Of a stretch of 64,000 nucleotides of DNA, positions 53,267-63,244 are shown piece after piece (position 1 is the stretch's first letter; the number at the start of each line of letters is the position of its first letter). The notes below the pieces were generated by a model. That model ran no database searches, was not told where the DNA came from, and saw only the letters and a program-made list of their open reading frames with translations. A program made the translations under genes and the position numbers. Source of the stretch: Flavobacteriales bacterium (lineage in GTDB: Bacteria > Bacteroidota > Bacteroidia > Flavobacteriales_G > Salibacteraceae); the NCBI GenBank assembly GCA_003499525.1, contig DNTB01000085.1, forward strand, positions 1 to 64,000, given 5' to 3'.

Positions 53267-54601
53267 ATGGAAGAAATTTTCATAAAAGGAGCTCAGCTGG
53301 TTCTGAGTCTATCCATTCTCGTTATCCTTCATGAACTTGGACATTTTATTCCCGCCAAAGTGTTTGGCGTGCGAGTAGAGAAGTTTTATCTGTTTTTCAA
53401 TCCGTGGTTTTCACTCTTCACTTTCAAAAAAGGTGAAACTACTTATGGGCTGGGGTGGTTGCCCTTAGGAGGCTATGTTAAATTATCCGGTATGATCGAC
53501 GAATCCATGGATAAGGAACAGCTTCAAAAACCTATGGAACCCTATGAGTTTAGAGCTAAGCCGGCTTGGCAACGACTCATTATCATGATCGGCGGTGTGA
53601 CGGTAAATGTTCTATTGGGTATTTTCATTTATTCCATGCTACTGTATTCGTATGGCAAAGTGTATCTCACAGCAGAAAACGCCCAATATGGGGTACATGT
53701 AGGTGACTATCTCAACGAAATAGGTTTTGAAGATGGAGATAAAGTGCTGGGCTTCAATGGATACCCAATTCCTGCCGATTTCTCTTACCGTGATGTTACT
53801 GCAGAGATGATCTTGAATGATACCATCAGCACGGTAGATGTGAAACGTGATGGTAAAAAGGTTCCCGTTGCCATTCCTGAGGATTTCAGCCAACAGATAC
53901 TCGCCAGAGAAGAAAAAAGATTTTTTACAGAACGGATTCCATTTGTAATTGATACCATTTTGACCAATTCCCCTGCATCGGAAAGTCAACTTAAAAAGAA
54001 CGACAGACTCGTAAGTATCAATGGAGTTGAAACACAATACTTTATGGACTTTGTCCATGAAATAGGCAAGCACAAGGACGAAAAAGTGGAACTCGGTGTC
54101 ATACGAGACGGTTCTTTAATCCATGTTTCTTCCGGAGTTTCAAGTGCTGGTAAAATCGGTGTGGGAAACAAGGGGCCTAACTATCATTTCGAGCTGACGA
54201 AAAAGAGCTACACGTTTATGGCTTCATTTCCTGCTGGCGTTCAGGAAGCGTATTCCACTATCGAGCGCTATGTGCAGCAATTCAAACTGGTATTCACTAA
54301 AGAAGGAGTGTCTCAGGTTGGGGGTTTTGGCACTATTGGAAACCTTTTTCCTGCCAAATGGGATTGGCAGATATTCTGGAACATGACGGCCTTCTTGTCC
54401 CTAATTTTAGCTTTCATGAATATACTGCCCATTCCTGCTCTGGATGGAGGTCACGTGCTGTTTCTGCTTTACGAAATGGTTTCAGGGCGGAAACCAGGAG
54501 ACAAGTTTCTCGAATATGCTACACTTGCTGGCATGATATTGCTACTTGGTTTGCTGATTTTGGCAAATGGCAATGATGTAATTCGCTGGTTCAGCAAATA
54601 A
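53267..54601 (+). CDS. rseP: RIP metalloprotease RseP (site-2 protease family)
   Basis: Intramembrane zinc protease that releases transmembrane regulators such as anti-sigma factors and clears signal peptides. The 444-residue protein has H22-E-L-G-H26 in the first helix, two PDZ-like regions (VHVGDYLNEIGFEDGDKVL and SPASESQLKKNDRLVSING), and the third ligand D393 in NILPIPALDGGHVL. The ATG at 53267 is chosen because the in-frame upstream TTG at 53228 precedes the promoter. An exported-protein gene follows after 9 bases. Confidence 0.94.
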   Translation: MEEIFIKGAQLVLSLSILVILHELGHFIPAKVFGVRVEKFYLFFNPWFSLFTFKKGETTYGLGWLPLGGYVKLSGMIDESMDKEQLQKPMEPYEFRAKPAWQRLIIMIGGVTVNVLLGIFIYSMLLYSYGKVYLTAENAQYGVHVGDYLNEIGFEDGDKVLGFNGYPIPADFSYRDVTAEMILNDTISTVDVKRDGKKVPVAIPEDFSQQILAREEKRFFTERIPFVIDTILTNSPASESQLKKNDRLVSINGVETQYFMDFVHEIGKHKDEKVELGVIRDGSLIHVSSGVSSAGKIGVGNKGPNYHFELTKKSYTFMASFPAGVQEAYSTIERYVQQFKLVFTKEGVSQVGGFGTIGNLFPAKWDWQIFWNMTAFLSLILAFMNILPIPALDGGHVLFLLYEMVSGRKPGDKFLEYATLAGMILLLGLLILANGNDVIRWFSK

Positions 54602-54610
54602 TTACAGAAT

Positions 54611-55420
54611 ATGCGAATAGTTTTTTTTCTGCTGCTCATTTTTCTTCCCTGCCATATGATAGCCCAGCTGGATGATACATATGAGACTGGATGGGGTGAT
54701 ATCAGATTCAGTACCGATTCACAAAATGTGGATGTCCTGGTGATTCCGCTAAGTAGAAAAATGTATTACTCATACTTTGACAAACCTATGATGGAGAATA
54801 CCGGTCTGGAGTATCAGGAATTGCGCGATTCCATTATTTTATGCATGGCTGAGCGATTTGCAAGTGCCATAAATGACAGCATTTCCTCTGCGGTCATTCC
54901 GGACTTCAGGGAGGGAAACGATCGTGCGATGGCCTATTTGCACGGCGGATTAAACTATGATTATCCCGAAGTTCCAGGAAAAGAAGCAAAAAAAAGTGGG
55001 CTGTTTAAAAAGAAAAAGCGCAAAGAAGATGAACCCAAACCAGGGACAAGAGTAGAGCAAGGAGAAATCATTCATGTTCACGATCCAGATGTGCATTACA
55101 CTAATGTAAAAAGAGCTGATGAGGACATGCTCTTTCTCTTTAACCGAATTCACAAGTCGACCATTTTCGTCTTCATCAATCAATACGAAATGAAACTACC
55201 CGGCACTATTGGCCAGCCTATGCTACAAACGGATAATTTTCCAAGAGAAATAAAGCTGCACTATACCGTACTGGATTTGGATCAAAAACACATTGCAGGA
55301 GGATTAATAATATATCACTCCTCCTCTTTTGACAATGGACTTGAATATCTCACCACAGAAACATTTTCGGCGATTGGCAGGCAAATACAATTGCAAATGG
55401 CCTACAGTTCCGGCCAATAG
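54611..55420 (+). CDS. Exported protein of unknown function
   Basis: A 269-residue protein with a signal peptide (VFFLLLIFLPCHMIAQ). It carries a strongly basic insert near the middle (KKSGLFKKKKRKEDEPKPG) between two predicted alpha/beta parts. No known domain is recognised. The C-terminal part, KLHYTVLDLDQKHIAGGLIIYH, suggests a beta sheet. It sits between rseP and the antiporter gene, 9 bases after rseP, so it is likely co-transcribed and periplasmic. Confidence 0.75.
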   Translation: MRIVFFLLLIFLPCHMIAQLDDTYETGWGDIRFSTDSQNVDVLVIPLSRKMYYSYFDKPMMENTGLEYQELRDSIILCMAERFASAINDSISSAVIPDFREGNDRAMAYLHGGLNYDYPEVPGKEAKKSGLFKKKKRKEDEPKPGTRVEQGEIIHVHDPDVHYTNVKRADEDMLFLFNRIHKSTIFVFINQYEMKLPGTIGQPMLQTDNFPREIKLHYTVLDLDQKHIAGGLIIYHSSSFDNGLEYLTTETFSAIGRQIQLQMAYSSGQ

Positions 55421-55453
55421 ATGTATTATTGACTTCACCCGAATCAGGCACTC

Positions 55454-56746
55454 ATGAACGGAAACACATCCTATTTTCTTCTCATCGCACTGGCCTTGAT
55501 TGTGGTTCTTTCGTATTTCTTCAACCTGATATCCAGAAAGACAAATATTCCCTCCGTTCTCCTTCTGATTTTGACCGGCATTCTGATCAATTACGGAACA
55601 GAATATTATGACCTGATCCGTATTGACTTATTTCCCATTCTCGAGCTATTGGGTATCATAGGTTTAATCATGATTGTTCTTGAAGCCGCCCTTGACCTGA
55701 AGCTGGAACGAAAAAAATGGCCCATATTCTGGCGCTCATTTGTAATTGCCCTGGTAGGGCTCATTGGAACTACATTTGTGATTGCCCTGATTTTAAATTT
55801 CTTCCTCGATGCAGAATTAGAAGAGACCCTCCTATATGCTATCCCAATGGCCATACTCAGTAGCGCCATTGTCCTGCCCAGTGTTGAAAACCTTGGAGAG
55901 GAAAAAAAAGAATTTATGATCTATGAAAGCACCTTTTCAGATATTCTCGGCATCATGTTTTTCTACCTCCTTCTCGAAGAAACAAGCGGAAACGAAGGGG
56001 GTAATTTTTTTGTTGAACTGTCCATCAATGTCGGTCTAACTATAGGAATATCGTTATTGGCCGCCTATCTTCTCATATTTATTTTTCAGAACATCACTTC
56101 CAAAGTCAAATTGTTTTTGCTGATTAGTGTCCTGGTTCTGCTGTACTCAGCTGGAAAGCTAATGCACCTGTCTTCTCTCCTCATTATACTTGTATTTGGA
56201 TTAGTCTTGAATAACTATTCACTATTCTTTCGTGGCAAATTAAAAAGGCTGGCTAAACCACTGTCTGTTAGAAGAATACTTGTTGATTTCAGACTGGTGA
56301 CTATCGAAAGTGCTTTTATCGTTCGAACCTTCTTTTTTGTTGTATTTGGCGCTACCATTGTCCTCTCAGATTTAGTAAGTCTGAAAGTATTTATTCAAAG
56401 TTTTTTAATCATTGCTGTAATCTATATGCTGCGTTGGCTCTTATTCAGAATCATAGTTGGTAAGGATATCAGGCCCCAAATTTTCATCGCTCCCCGAGGG
56501 CTGATCACCATACTTCTGTTTTTTGCTATTCCCCCCGCACGTCAACTCATGACCTTTGAAAATGGTGTTTTACTTTATGTCATTATAGTGTCTAGTATTT
56601 TGATGACCTGGTCATTGGTTTCAGACAAGAAAAGAGCTTTTTACGACGATTCGATCTTCGATCCTGATCCAGGAATTTTAGGTTCCAGGTTTATGGAAGA
56701 TGGCACAAGCGAATCATCCAGTTCAATAGAGGAAAAACCTGAGTAA
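55454..56746 (+). CDS. Cation:proton antiporter (CPA family)
   Basis: A 430-residue protein with about 12 transmembrane helices. The first helices NIPSVLLLILTGILINYG and the ESTFSDILGIMFFYLL segment, corresponding to the acidic transport site of helix 5-6, indicate a CPA1/CPA2 sodium (or potassium)/proton antiporter. No NAD-binding domain follows. Ion specificity is not readable. The nucleotidyltransferase starts 2 bases after its stop. Confidence 0.88.
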   Translation: MNGNTSYFLLIALALIVVLSYFFNLISRKTNIPSVLLLILTGILINYGTEYYDLIRIDLFPILELLGIIGLIMIVLEAALDLKLERKKWPIFWRSFVIALVGLIGTTFVIALILNFFLDAELEETLLYAIPMAILSSAIVLPSVENLGEEKKEFMIYESTFSDILGIMFFYLLLEETSGNEGGNFFVELSINVGLTIGISLLAAYLLIFIFQNITSKVKLFLLISVLVLLYSAGKLMHLSSLLIILVFGLVLNNYSLFFRGKLKRLAKPLSVRRILVDFRLVTIESAFIVRTFFFVVFGATIVLSDLVSLKVFIQSFLIIAVIYMLRWLLFRIIVGKDIRPQIFIAPRGLITILLFFAIPPARQLMTFENGVLLYVIIVSSILMTWSLVSDKKRAFYDDSIFDPDPGILGSRFMEDGTSESSSSIEEKPE

Positions 56747-56748
56747 AA

Positions 56749-57756
56749 ATGAACATCATTATTCCAATGGCCGGCATGGGTAAAAGGATGCGGCCTCACA
56801 CACTCAAAACACCAAAACCTTTGCTGCCTATCGCTGGGAAACCTATTGCTCACCGATTAGTGGAAAGCCTTGCTGAATCTACAGCAGAAAGAATAGATGA
56901 AATTGCTTTTGTAATCGGTCGTTTCGGCAAGGAGATTGAGGAAAGTCTTCTTTCTATTGCCCAAAAAGTAGGAGCGCAGGGAAAGATTTATTATCAGGAC
57001 GAACCGCTGGGCACAGCCCATGCTGTACACTGTGCCAGGGAGAGCATGAACGGCCCCATTATCATAGCCTTTGCAGACACATTATTTAAAGCAGATTTCA
57101 AACTTGATACCGAACAGGATGGGATTATTTGGGTTAAGCAAATTGAAGACCCTTCCGCTTTTGGCGTAGTACTGCTGGATAAGGATGGATATATCAAATC
57201 CTACCATGAAAAATCAAAAGCTTTTATCAGTGACCTGGCTATGATAGGAATATATTATTTCAAGGACGGGCCACGACTTAAAAATGAAATTGAATGGTTA
57301 CTTCAGAATGATCAAATTAAATCCGGCGAATATCAACTCCCAGATGCGTTCGAGAGAATGACGAATTCTGGATACCAATTCAAAACCGGTAAAGTTGATG
57401 AGTGGCTGGATTTTGGAAATAAAGATGTAACCGTATCGTCTCATGCCAGGATTCTGACATTTGAATCTGAAAAAAACATCAATCTTATTTCGGATCAGGC
57501 AACTTTCGAAAACAGCACTTTAATACACCCCGTTTACATAGAAGACAGAGTGCAAATTAAGAACTCCGTGGTCGGCCCCTTCGTTTCCATCTCAGAAAAT
57601 ACCAGAATTGAAAATAGTGTCATACGCAACTCCATTATTTATGGCAATTCTCAGTTGAATAGACTTGTGCTGAATAACAGTATGATCGGGAATTTTGTTA
57701 ACATCGCGGACAAACCGCAAGAACTAAGCATTGGTGATTATAGCAAGAATAACTAA
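56749..57756 (+). CDS. Sugar-1-phosphate nucleotidyltransferase
   Basis: A 335-residue enzyme that activates a sugar phosphate with an NTP. The start MNIIIPMAGMGKRMRPHTLK and KPLLPIAGKP are the nucleotide-binding motifs, GTAHAVHCARESM and IIAFADTLF the metal/sugar site. The C-terminal 80 residues (IHPVYIEDRVQIKNSVVG and similar) form a left-handed beta helix. Specificity (glucose, mannose or other) cannot be decided. It overlaps the TPR lipoprotein gene by 23 bases. Confidence 0.9.
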   Translation: MNIIIPMAGMGKRMRPHTLKTPKPLLPIAGKPIAHRLVESLAESTAERIDEIAFVIGRFGKEIEESLLSIAQKVGAQGKIYYQDEPLGTAHAVHCARESMNGPIIIAFADTLFKADFKLDTEQDGIIWVKQIEDPSAFGVVLLDKDGYIKSYHEKSKAFISDLAMIGIYYFKDGPRLKNEIEWLLQNDQIKSGEYQLPDAFERMTNSGYQFKTGKVDEWLDFGNKDVTVSSHARILTFESEKNINLISDQATFENSTLIHPVYIEDRVQIKNSVVGPFVSISENTRIENSVIRNSIIYGNSQLNRLVLNNSMIGNFVNIADKPQELSIGDYSKNN

Positions 57757-59503
57757 TACAATTAAGCCCGGATTTCTTCCGCTTATCTTCTTCGTCATTC
57801 TACAGTCCTGTAAAACGATTGAAGAACCCATGAAAACAACCAATCAAATCAATTGGGGTGAAAAGTCCGAAGGGTCTAAAACAGCTTTGTTTAGCGAGTC
57901 CTATTTTGAGGGCTTAAATGCTAAGTATCAGGGAGATAATGCGGCGGCTAAAGCTTATTTCGAACAATGCCTTAAAATAAATCCCGGAGAACCAACAGTA
58001 CTTTTTGAATTGGCCAAAATTCAAGTGGCAAATTATGAAATGGATGCAGCTCAGAACATCCTCCGTGAGCTGGTAGATCAGTATCCCGAAAACATATGGT
58101 ATCGTGAGTATCTCGTTCAATTCTATCAGATGAGAGCACAATATCCGATGGCTGTTGAAGTAATGGAAGAACTCAGCAAGGAGTATCCGGACAATCTCAG
58201 TTACTATTACGAATTGGGCAGCATGTACCTCATGATGGGGCAGGACAGAAAAGCAGCCGAGGTGTATGAAAACCTGCAGGGCAAAACAGGTTTTAACCCC
58301 GAAATTTCAGAACAAATTGCACGTATATATACTCAGATAAAGGACTACGATAAAGCGGAAGAAGTTCTCAAACAACTTATAGCCTATAATCCTGAAGAGC
58401 TGAGGTACTACAACATGCTTGCGAACCTGTATCAGCAAAAAGGAAATACACAAGAATCCATTGAACTGTTTGAGAAGCTTAAATTGAAATACCCCGAGGA
58501 CCCCTTTATTTATATCTCCCTTTCCGATTATTATCGGGATGCAGGAGACAAAGAAAAGGCAAGGCAAAACCTCGAGGAAGCATTTGCGCTTGAAACTATG
58601 GACATTGATACACGGGTGTCCATTCTGATGAATTTTTATAATCAAACCGAAACCAACGAAGAACTAAAGGAATTGTCCTTCCGGTTATTGGAAGAGACGG
58701 TCGAAGCCTACCCTGAGGAGGCCAAAGCATGGGCTATATACGGCGACTTTTTGATCAGAGACGGAAAATCTAAAGATGCTCGCGAAAAATATTTAAAGGC
58801 TCTGGAACATGACAAATCTAAATGGGTAATATGGAGTCAGTTAATGTTCCTTGATTCAGAACTTGCAGACAATGAAAGCTTAATAACGCACAGCAAAGAA
58901 GCCATAGATTTATTTCCGAATCAGGCACTATCTTATTTCCTAAACGGAATAGCTCATTATCAGGAAGAAACCTACGATACCGCGTATCAATCATTGAATC
59001 AAGCCAGTAAATTGGTGGTTGGTAATCCACAGATGGAAATGCAGATCTACGGCTCAATGGGTGATGCAGCTTACCAAATTGGAAACTATCAGGACGCATG
59101 GAAAAGCTACGAAAGAGCCTTGAAAATAGATCCCACAAATGCTTATGTACTCAACAACTATGCATATTTTCTAAGCCTTCAGAAAAAAGACCTGGATAAA
59201 GCAGCGAAAATGTCAAAAGAAACGGTCAATCAAGAACCCAATTCAGCCACCTACCTCGATACCTATGGCTGGATATTATTCCAAATGGGAGATTATTCAG
59301 AAGCCGAAAAATATCTTCAGAAGGCTATAATGAATGGAGGTGATGAATCAGGTGAAGTGTTGGAGCACTATGGAGATGTCCTATACAAACTAAATCGGAC
59401 CGATGAGGCTAATCAGTATTGGAACCTGGCGCTGGAAACCAATGATCATTCTGAAGATTTGCGGAAAAAAATTGAAAATCCGGGCAAATTCTTTACAGAT
59501 TGA
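57734..59503 (+). CDS. TPR-repeat lipoprotein
   Basis: A 589-residue lipoprotein with a short signal peptide and lipobox around VILQSC. About twelve TPR units follow, for example AKAYFEQCLKINPGEP, EEVLKQLIAYNPEE and DAWKSYERALKIDPTNAYV. The start lies within the end of the nucleotidyltransferase gene; only GTG at 57734 or TTG at 57731 is available, as no ATG occurs before the signal peptide. It probably scaffolds an envelope complex; inference. It lies 3 bases before the DUF4292 gene. Confidence 0.88.
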   Translation: MIIARITNTIKPGFLPLIFFVILQSCKTIEEPMKTTNQINWGEKSEGSKTALFSESYFEGLNAKYQGDNAAAKAYFEQCLKINPGEPTVLFELAKIQVANYEMDAAQNILRELVDQYPENIWYREYLVQFYQMRAQYPMAVEVMEELSKEYPDNLSYYYELGSMYLMMGQDRKAAEVYENLQGKTGFNPEISEQIARIYTQIKDYDKAEEVLKQLIAYNPEELRYYNMLANLYQQKGNTQESIELFEKLKLKYPEDPFIYISLSDYYRDAGDKEKARQNLEEAFALETMDIDTRVSILMNFYNQTETNEELKELSFRLLEETVEAYPEEAKAWAIYGDFLIRDGKSKDAREKYLKALEHDKSKWVIWSQLMFLDSELADNESLITHSKEAIDLFPNQALSYFLNGIAHYQEETYDTAYQSLNQASKLVVGNPQMEMQIYGSMGDAAYQIGNYQDAWKSYERALKIDPTNAYVLNNYAYFLSLQKKDLDKAAKMSKETVNQEPNSATYLDTYGWILFQMGDYSEAEKYLQKAIMNGGDESGEVLEHYGDVLYKLNRTDEANQYWNLALETNDHSEDLRKKIENPGKFFTD

Positions 59504-59506
59504 TCT

Positions 59507-60295
59507 ATGCGCACGCTCTTCTCCTTGATTCTCGTCATTTTAGTTTTCCAATCCTGTAAAATTTCCAATCGGGTTTTTCGCCGCTCTGAAGCAGACCAAA
59601 AAAAAGAACTATCAGAAATTCTGGCGAAAGTGACTACTCACGAGAACAACAGGCCAGAACGGCTTCTAATGAAAGGCCATGCTAAATTCATGGCCGAAGG
59701 CAAAGAAAGAAATGCCAAGTTCAATGTTCGTTTGGTACCGGATAGTGCTATTTGGATCTCTTTTACCTCGATGAATTACGAGGGGGTTCGAATGCTGCTT
59801 ACTCCAGACTCTGTCCGGTTTATTAATCGTCTCGACAAGAATTACTACATGGGAGACTATGGCTGGTTTGAAAAAACCCTCGGTATTCGCGTGGATTTTC
59901 AAGAAGTACAATCTGTGCTTCTTGGTCATACTATTTATATATCTGATAATAATGATGTTGAGCTGGAAGTGGAAGAAAACTACTACGTGCTTTCCACTTT
60001 TGTTGGTGGCACAACTCAGAATTCTGATTCATTGTACTACATCAGCAATTTCCTTGATCCGGGAACGTATAAAACACTCAAACTTTCTGCATTTGATTTC
60101 AGTAAACAGCGAGAAATCATTGTGGAATACATAAAATTTGAAGCTGAAACACCTTATCATATACCTTCTGAAACCAAAGTGTACATTAAAGGAGCCAAAC
60201 CCTCAGATGCCGATATCACCGTTTCAAAAGTATCAGAGGAGAAGAGTTTGAAATTTCCATTTAAAATACCTTCGAAGTATAATGCGATTAATTAG
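59507..60295 (+). CDS. DUF4292 lipoprotein
   Basis: A 262-residue protein with lipobox LVFQSC and a sequence typical of DUF4292, a Bacteroidota family: LLMKGHAKFMAEGKERNAKFNVRLVPDSAIWIS, shortened here to the pattern of a beta sheet like LolA/LppX lipoprotein carriers (fold inference). Function unknown. It overlaps the EnvC-like gene by 14 bases and follows the TPR lipoprotein by 3. Confidence 0.85.
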   Translation: MRTLFSLILVILVFQSCKISNRVFRRSEADQKKELSEILAKVTTHENNRPERLLMKGHAKFMAEGKERNAKFNVRLVPDSAIWISFTSMNYEGVRMLLTPDSVRFINRLDKNYYMGDYGWFEKTLGIRVDFQEVQSVLLGHTIYISDNNDVELEVEENYYVLSTFVGGTTQNSDSLYYISNFLDPGTYKTLKLSAFDFSKQREIIVEYIKFEAETPYHIPSETKVYIKGAKPSDADITVSKVSEEKSLKFPFKIPSKYNAIN

Positions 60296-61484
60296 TCTGG
60301 TAGTTTTTGCCTTAATCCCCATTCTGGTTATTGGACAGAACGATAAAACCGAGCTGGAAAAAAAGAAGCAACAGCTGCGAAAAGATATTGCCTATAAAAA
60401 CGAATTACTGGATAAAACCGCTGAAGAGAAAGAAAAATCTCTGAATCAACTGGTACTGCTTAATACGAAGATTTCAGAAAGAGAAGAATTGATAGCTACT
60501 ATAAACAGCGAAATAGAGCTGCTCGATACAAAAATCAAAGACAATACCGAGTTGATCTCTTCCATGAAAAATGATATAAAGGGGTTAAAAGACGAATATG
60601 CCAAGATGATTGAGTTCGCCTACCGAAATAGAAGCAACTACAACAAGATCATGTATGTTTTTGCATCTGAAGACTTCAACCAAGCATACCGCAGGGTTCG
60701 TCATTTACAGCAATACACCTCTTACAGGCAGCGTCAGGCCGAGGCCATACTGCATCTGGAAGAACTACTGGAAAGAAAAAATGAAGAGCTGCAGCAGGAA
60801 AAAAGCGAAAAAGAAGGGCTGTTGGTCAATGAACGCAAAGAGAGAAAGCAGTTGAGCAGTGAAAAGAAAGAAAAGCAGACCATATATTCTGAGCTTAAAA
60901 CCAAGGAAAAAGAGCTCAAAAAAGAAATAAAAGCAAAAGAGAAAGAACAGCAATCCATACAGAAGGCCATAGAGAAAATCATTGCAGAGGAAATCAAAAA
61001 AGCACGGGAAGCCGAAGGAGCAAGTGCAGATTCATGGACACTGACGCCTGAGGCAAAGGCACTGGCAAATAGTTTTACCGCCAACAAAGGAAAACTACCT
61101 TGGCCTGTAGAAAGGGGGGTGATCACTTCCAGGTTTGGGGTGCACTCGCATCCGGTTCTCAAACAAATTAAAATCAGAAATAACGGGGTTACCATCAGTA
61201 CGAGCCAGGAAAGTACCGCCCGGTGTGTTTTTGATGGTGTGGTGTCGCAGGTGATAGTTATTCCTGGCAATGGCAAAGCCGTCATAGTACGCCATGGCGA
61301 CTACCTTACCGTTTATTCTAAACTAAGTGAGGTGTATGTGCAGTCCGGAGATAAAGTTTCTATTAAGCAGGTAATAGGAAAAGTTCTTACCCTGGATGAA
61401 AAGACAGAGCTCCAGTTCGAAATACGAAAAGGCATGAATGCCGAAACGCATGATCCATCAACCTGGCTATACAGAGCCAATTGA
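60282..61484 (+). CDS. EnvC-like murein hydrolase activator with degenerate LytM domain
   Basis: A 400-residue exported protein: signal peptide (LISLVVFALIPILVIGQ), a long coiled coil (residues about 25-245, Lys/Glu-rich) and a C-terminal M23/LytM domain (from about LPWPVERGVITSRFG). Active LytM has HxxxD and HxH zinc ligands; here the first reads N300-NGV-T304 and the second E376-L-Q378. So it is probably not a peptidase but an activator of amidases, as E. coli EnvC is. It lies 47 bases before tatA. Confidence 0.92.
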   Translation: MRLISLVVFALIPILVIGQNDKTELEKKKQQLRKDIAYKNELLDKTAEEKEKSLNQLVLLNTKISEREELIATINSEIELLDTKIKDNTELISSMKNDIKGLKDEYAKMIEFAYRNRSNYNKIMYVFASEDFNQAYRRVRHLQQYTSYRQRQAEAILHLEELLERKNEELQQEKSEKEGLLVNERKERKQLSSEKKEKQTIYSELKTKEKELKKEIKAKEKEQQSIQKAIEKIIAEEIKKAREAEGASADSWTLTPEAKALANSFTANKGKLPWPVERGVITSRFGVHSHPVLKQIKIRNNGVTISTSQESTARCVFDGVVSQVIVIPGNGKAVIVRHGDYLTVYSKLSEVYVQSGDKVSIKQVIGKVLTLDEKTELQFEIRKGMNAETHDPSTWLYRAN

Positions 61485-61531
61485 TTCACCTATGCGGCTA
61501 ATATTGCTACATTTGCGTCTAAATATTTATC

Positions 61532-61720
61532 ATGGCCAGTATCTTTTTTCTTTGGTCACTTGGAGGACCTGAAATCATTATCATACTTGTCATTCTGCTT
61601 TTACTGTTTGGGGGTCGTAAAATCCCTGAGCTCATGCGCGGACTTGGCAGTGGTATAAAGGAATTTAAAAATGCCTCCAAAGAGGATGCTTCATCTGAAA
61701 ATCTGGAAGAAAAAAAATAG
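61532..61720 (+). CDS. tatA: Twin-arginine translocase subunit TatA
   Basis: Forms the pore for export of folded proteins. 62 residues with the typical start GGPEIIIILVILLLLFGGRKIPELMRGLGSGIKEFK: a short N-terminal helix, a hinge, an amphipathic helix and an acidic tail. TatC is not in the window. It lies 9 bases before gatA. Confidence 0.93.
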   Translation: MASIFFLWSLGGPEIIIILVILLLLFGGRKIPELMRGLGSGIKEFKNASKEDASSENLEEKK

Positions 61721-61729
61721 TCTCATCAA

Positions 61730-63154
61730 GTGAGCGAAGCATTTCTTTCTGACTTTTCAGAATACCAACAAGCTCTTTCTGACGGCAAAACCAATTGCGT
61801 TATTCAGGTTAAAACTGCTTTGAAGTTAATAGAGCAGAATCATGAACTGAATGCATTTCTTGAAACTTTTGAGAATTCTGCACTTCAAAAAGCAGAAGAA
61901 ATTGATGCGCGCAGACATTCAGGTACGATTGGAAAACTAGGCGGAATGATTATAGGTATCAAGGACAATATTTGCTACCGGAATCACAAAATATCGGCAA
62001 GTAGCAGAATCCTTGAAGGGTTTACCTCTCTATACAGCGCTACCGCTGTTGAGAAACTCATCGAAGAAGATGCCATAATTATTGGAAGACTCAACTGCGA
62101 TGAATTTGCTATGGGATCATCCAACGAAAATTCAGCTTTTGGAAATGTCAGTAATCCGCACGACGGTAAAAGAGTTAGCGGAGGATCTTCAGGAGGGTCA
62201 GCGGCTGCGGTGGCAGCAGGTTTATGTCATGCGGCACTTGGCTCTGACACTGGTGGTTCTATTCGACAACCTGCTTCCTTTACCGGAACATTTGGTCTTA
62301 AACCAACCTATGGGAGAATTTCAAGATGGGGTCTTATTGCCTACGGTTCATCGCTGGATCAAATAGGGCCGATAAGCAACACGGTCCGAGAATCATCTTT
62401 ACTCTTTGACGTCATGTCAGGACAGGACGAGCACGATACCACAAGCGTTCCGGATGACCTGGTGTATAAAACGGAGAAAGAATTATCTGACAAACCCAAA
62501 ATTGCACTTCTTAAAGAAGCGATGGAAGTTCCCGGGCTTAGAGCAGATGTCAAAACGTACTTCACAAAACTTATTGAAGACCTTCGAAAGTCCGGGGCTG
62601 AAGTTGAAACTGTGAGCTTTCCCTACCTGGATTTTGTAGTTCCCACTTATTACATCATTTCCAATGCCGAAGCCAGTTCGAATTTGAGTCGATATGATGG
62701 AATTCACTACGGATACCGAAGTGAAAATGGAACAGATATCGAATCGACAATAACACTATCTCGCAGTGAGGGGTTTGGTAAGGAAGTTAAGCGGAGAATC
62801 ATGATGGGTACTTTTGTCCTGAGTGCCGGCTACTCTGACGCATACTACGTCAAAGCGCAGAAGGTAAGAAGGCTGATAAAAGAAAGTACGGAACGTATTC
62901 TTAAAAAATTTGATTTCATACTGACTCCGACAACACCACATTCCGCATTCAAAAAGGGAGAAATTCTTGATCCCATTACCATGTACCTAGAGGATATTTA
63001 CACCGTTCACGCAAACCTTGCCGGTATTCCTGCAGTCTCTGTTCCTCTGGCTGAAGACCATGCTGGGCTTCCGTTTGGAGTTCAACTGATGGCGGGTCCT
63101 TTTCAGGAAAAAAGCCTACTTAAATACTCAGATTTTCTAATGAACAGATTTTAG
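61730..63154 (+). CDS. gatA: Glutamyl-tRNA(Gln)/aspartyl-tRNA(Asn) amidotransferase subunit A
   Basis: Amidase subunit that makes ammonia for converting Glu-tRNA(Gln) to Gln-tRNA(Gln). The 474-residue protein has the Ser-cisSer-Lys triad: K78 (GIKDNICY), S153 (VSGGSSGGSAAAVAAG) and S177 (GSDTGGSIRQPAS). The start is GTG at 61730; no ATG is near. GatB and GatC are elsewhere. Confidence 0.95.
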   Translation: MSEAFLSDFSEYQQALSDGKTNCVIQVKTALKLIEQNHELNAFLETFENSALQKAEEIDARRHSGTIGKLGGMIIGIKDNICYRNHKISASSRILEGFTSLYSATAVEKLIEEDAIIIGRLNCDEFAMGSSNENSAFGNVSNPHDGKRVSGGSSGGSAAAVAAGLCHAALGSDTGGSIRQPASFTGTFGLKPTYGRISRWGLIAYGSSLDQIGPISNTVRESSLLFDVMSGQDEHDTTSVPDDLVYKTEKELSDKPKIALLKEAMEVPGLRADVKTYFTKLIEDLRKSGAEVETVSFPYLDFVVPTYYIISNAEASSNLSRYDGIHYGYRSENGTDIESTITLSRSEGFGKEVKRRIMMGTFVLSAGYSDAYYVKAQKVRRLIKESTERILKKFDFILTPTTPHSAFKKGEILDPITMYLEDIYTVHANLAGIPAVSVPLAEDHAGLPFGVQLMAGPFQEKSLLKYSDFLMNRF

Positions 63155-63244
63155 TTCATAACACGGGGATCATTTACTTGGCTTCCTTACAATTATTGGA
63201 AATATTTGAGGTTTACCAATGGTACTCCAATCTTATTTGCCCAT

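Noticed and set aside
60734..61285. Long minus-strand reading frame opposite the EnvC-like gene, very Ser/Phe/Leu-rich
   Set aside because: It mirrors the Lys/Glu-rich coiled coil; low-complexity composition, no start context and no family resemblance.
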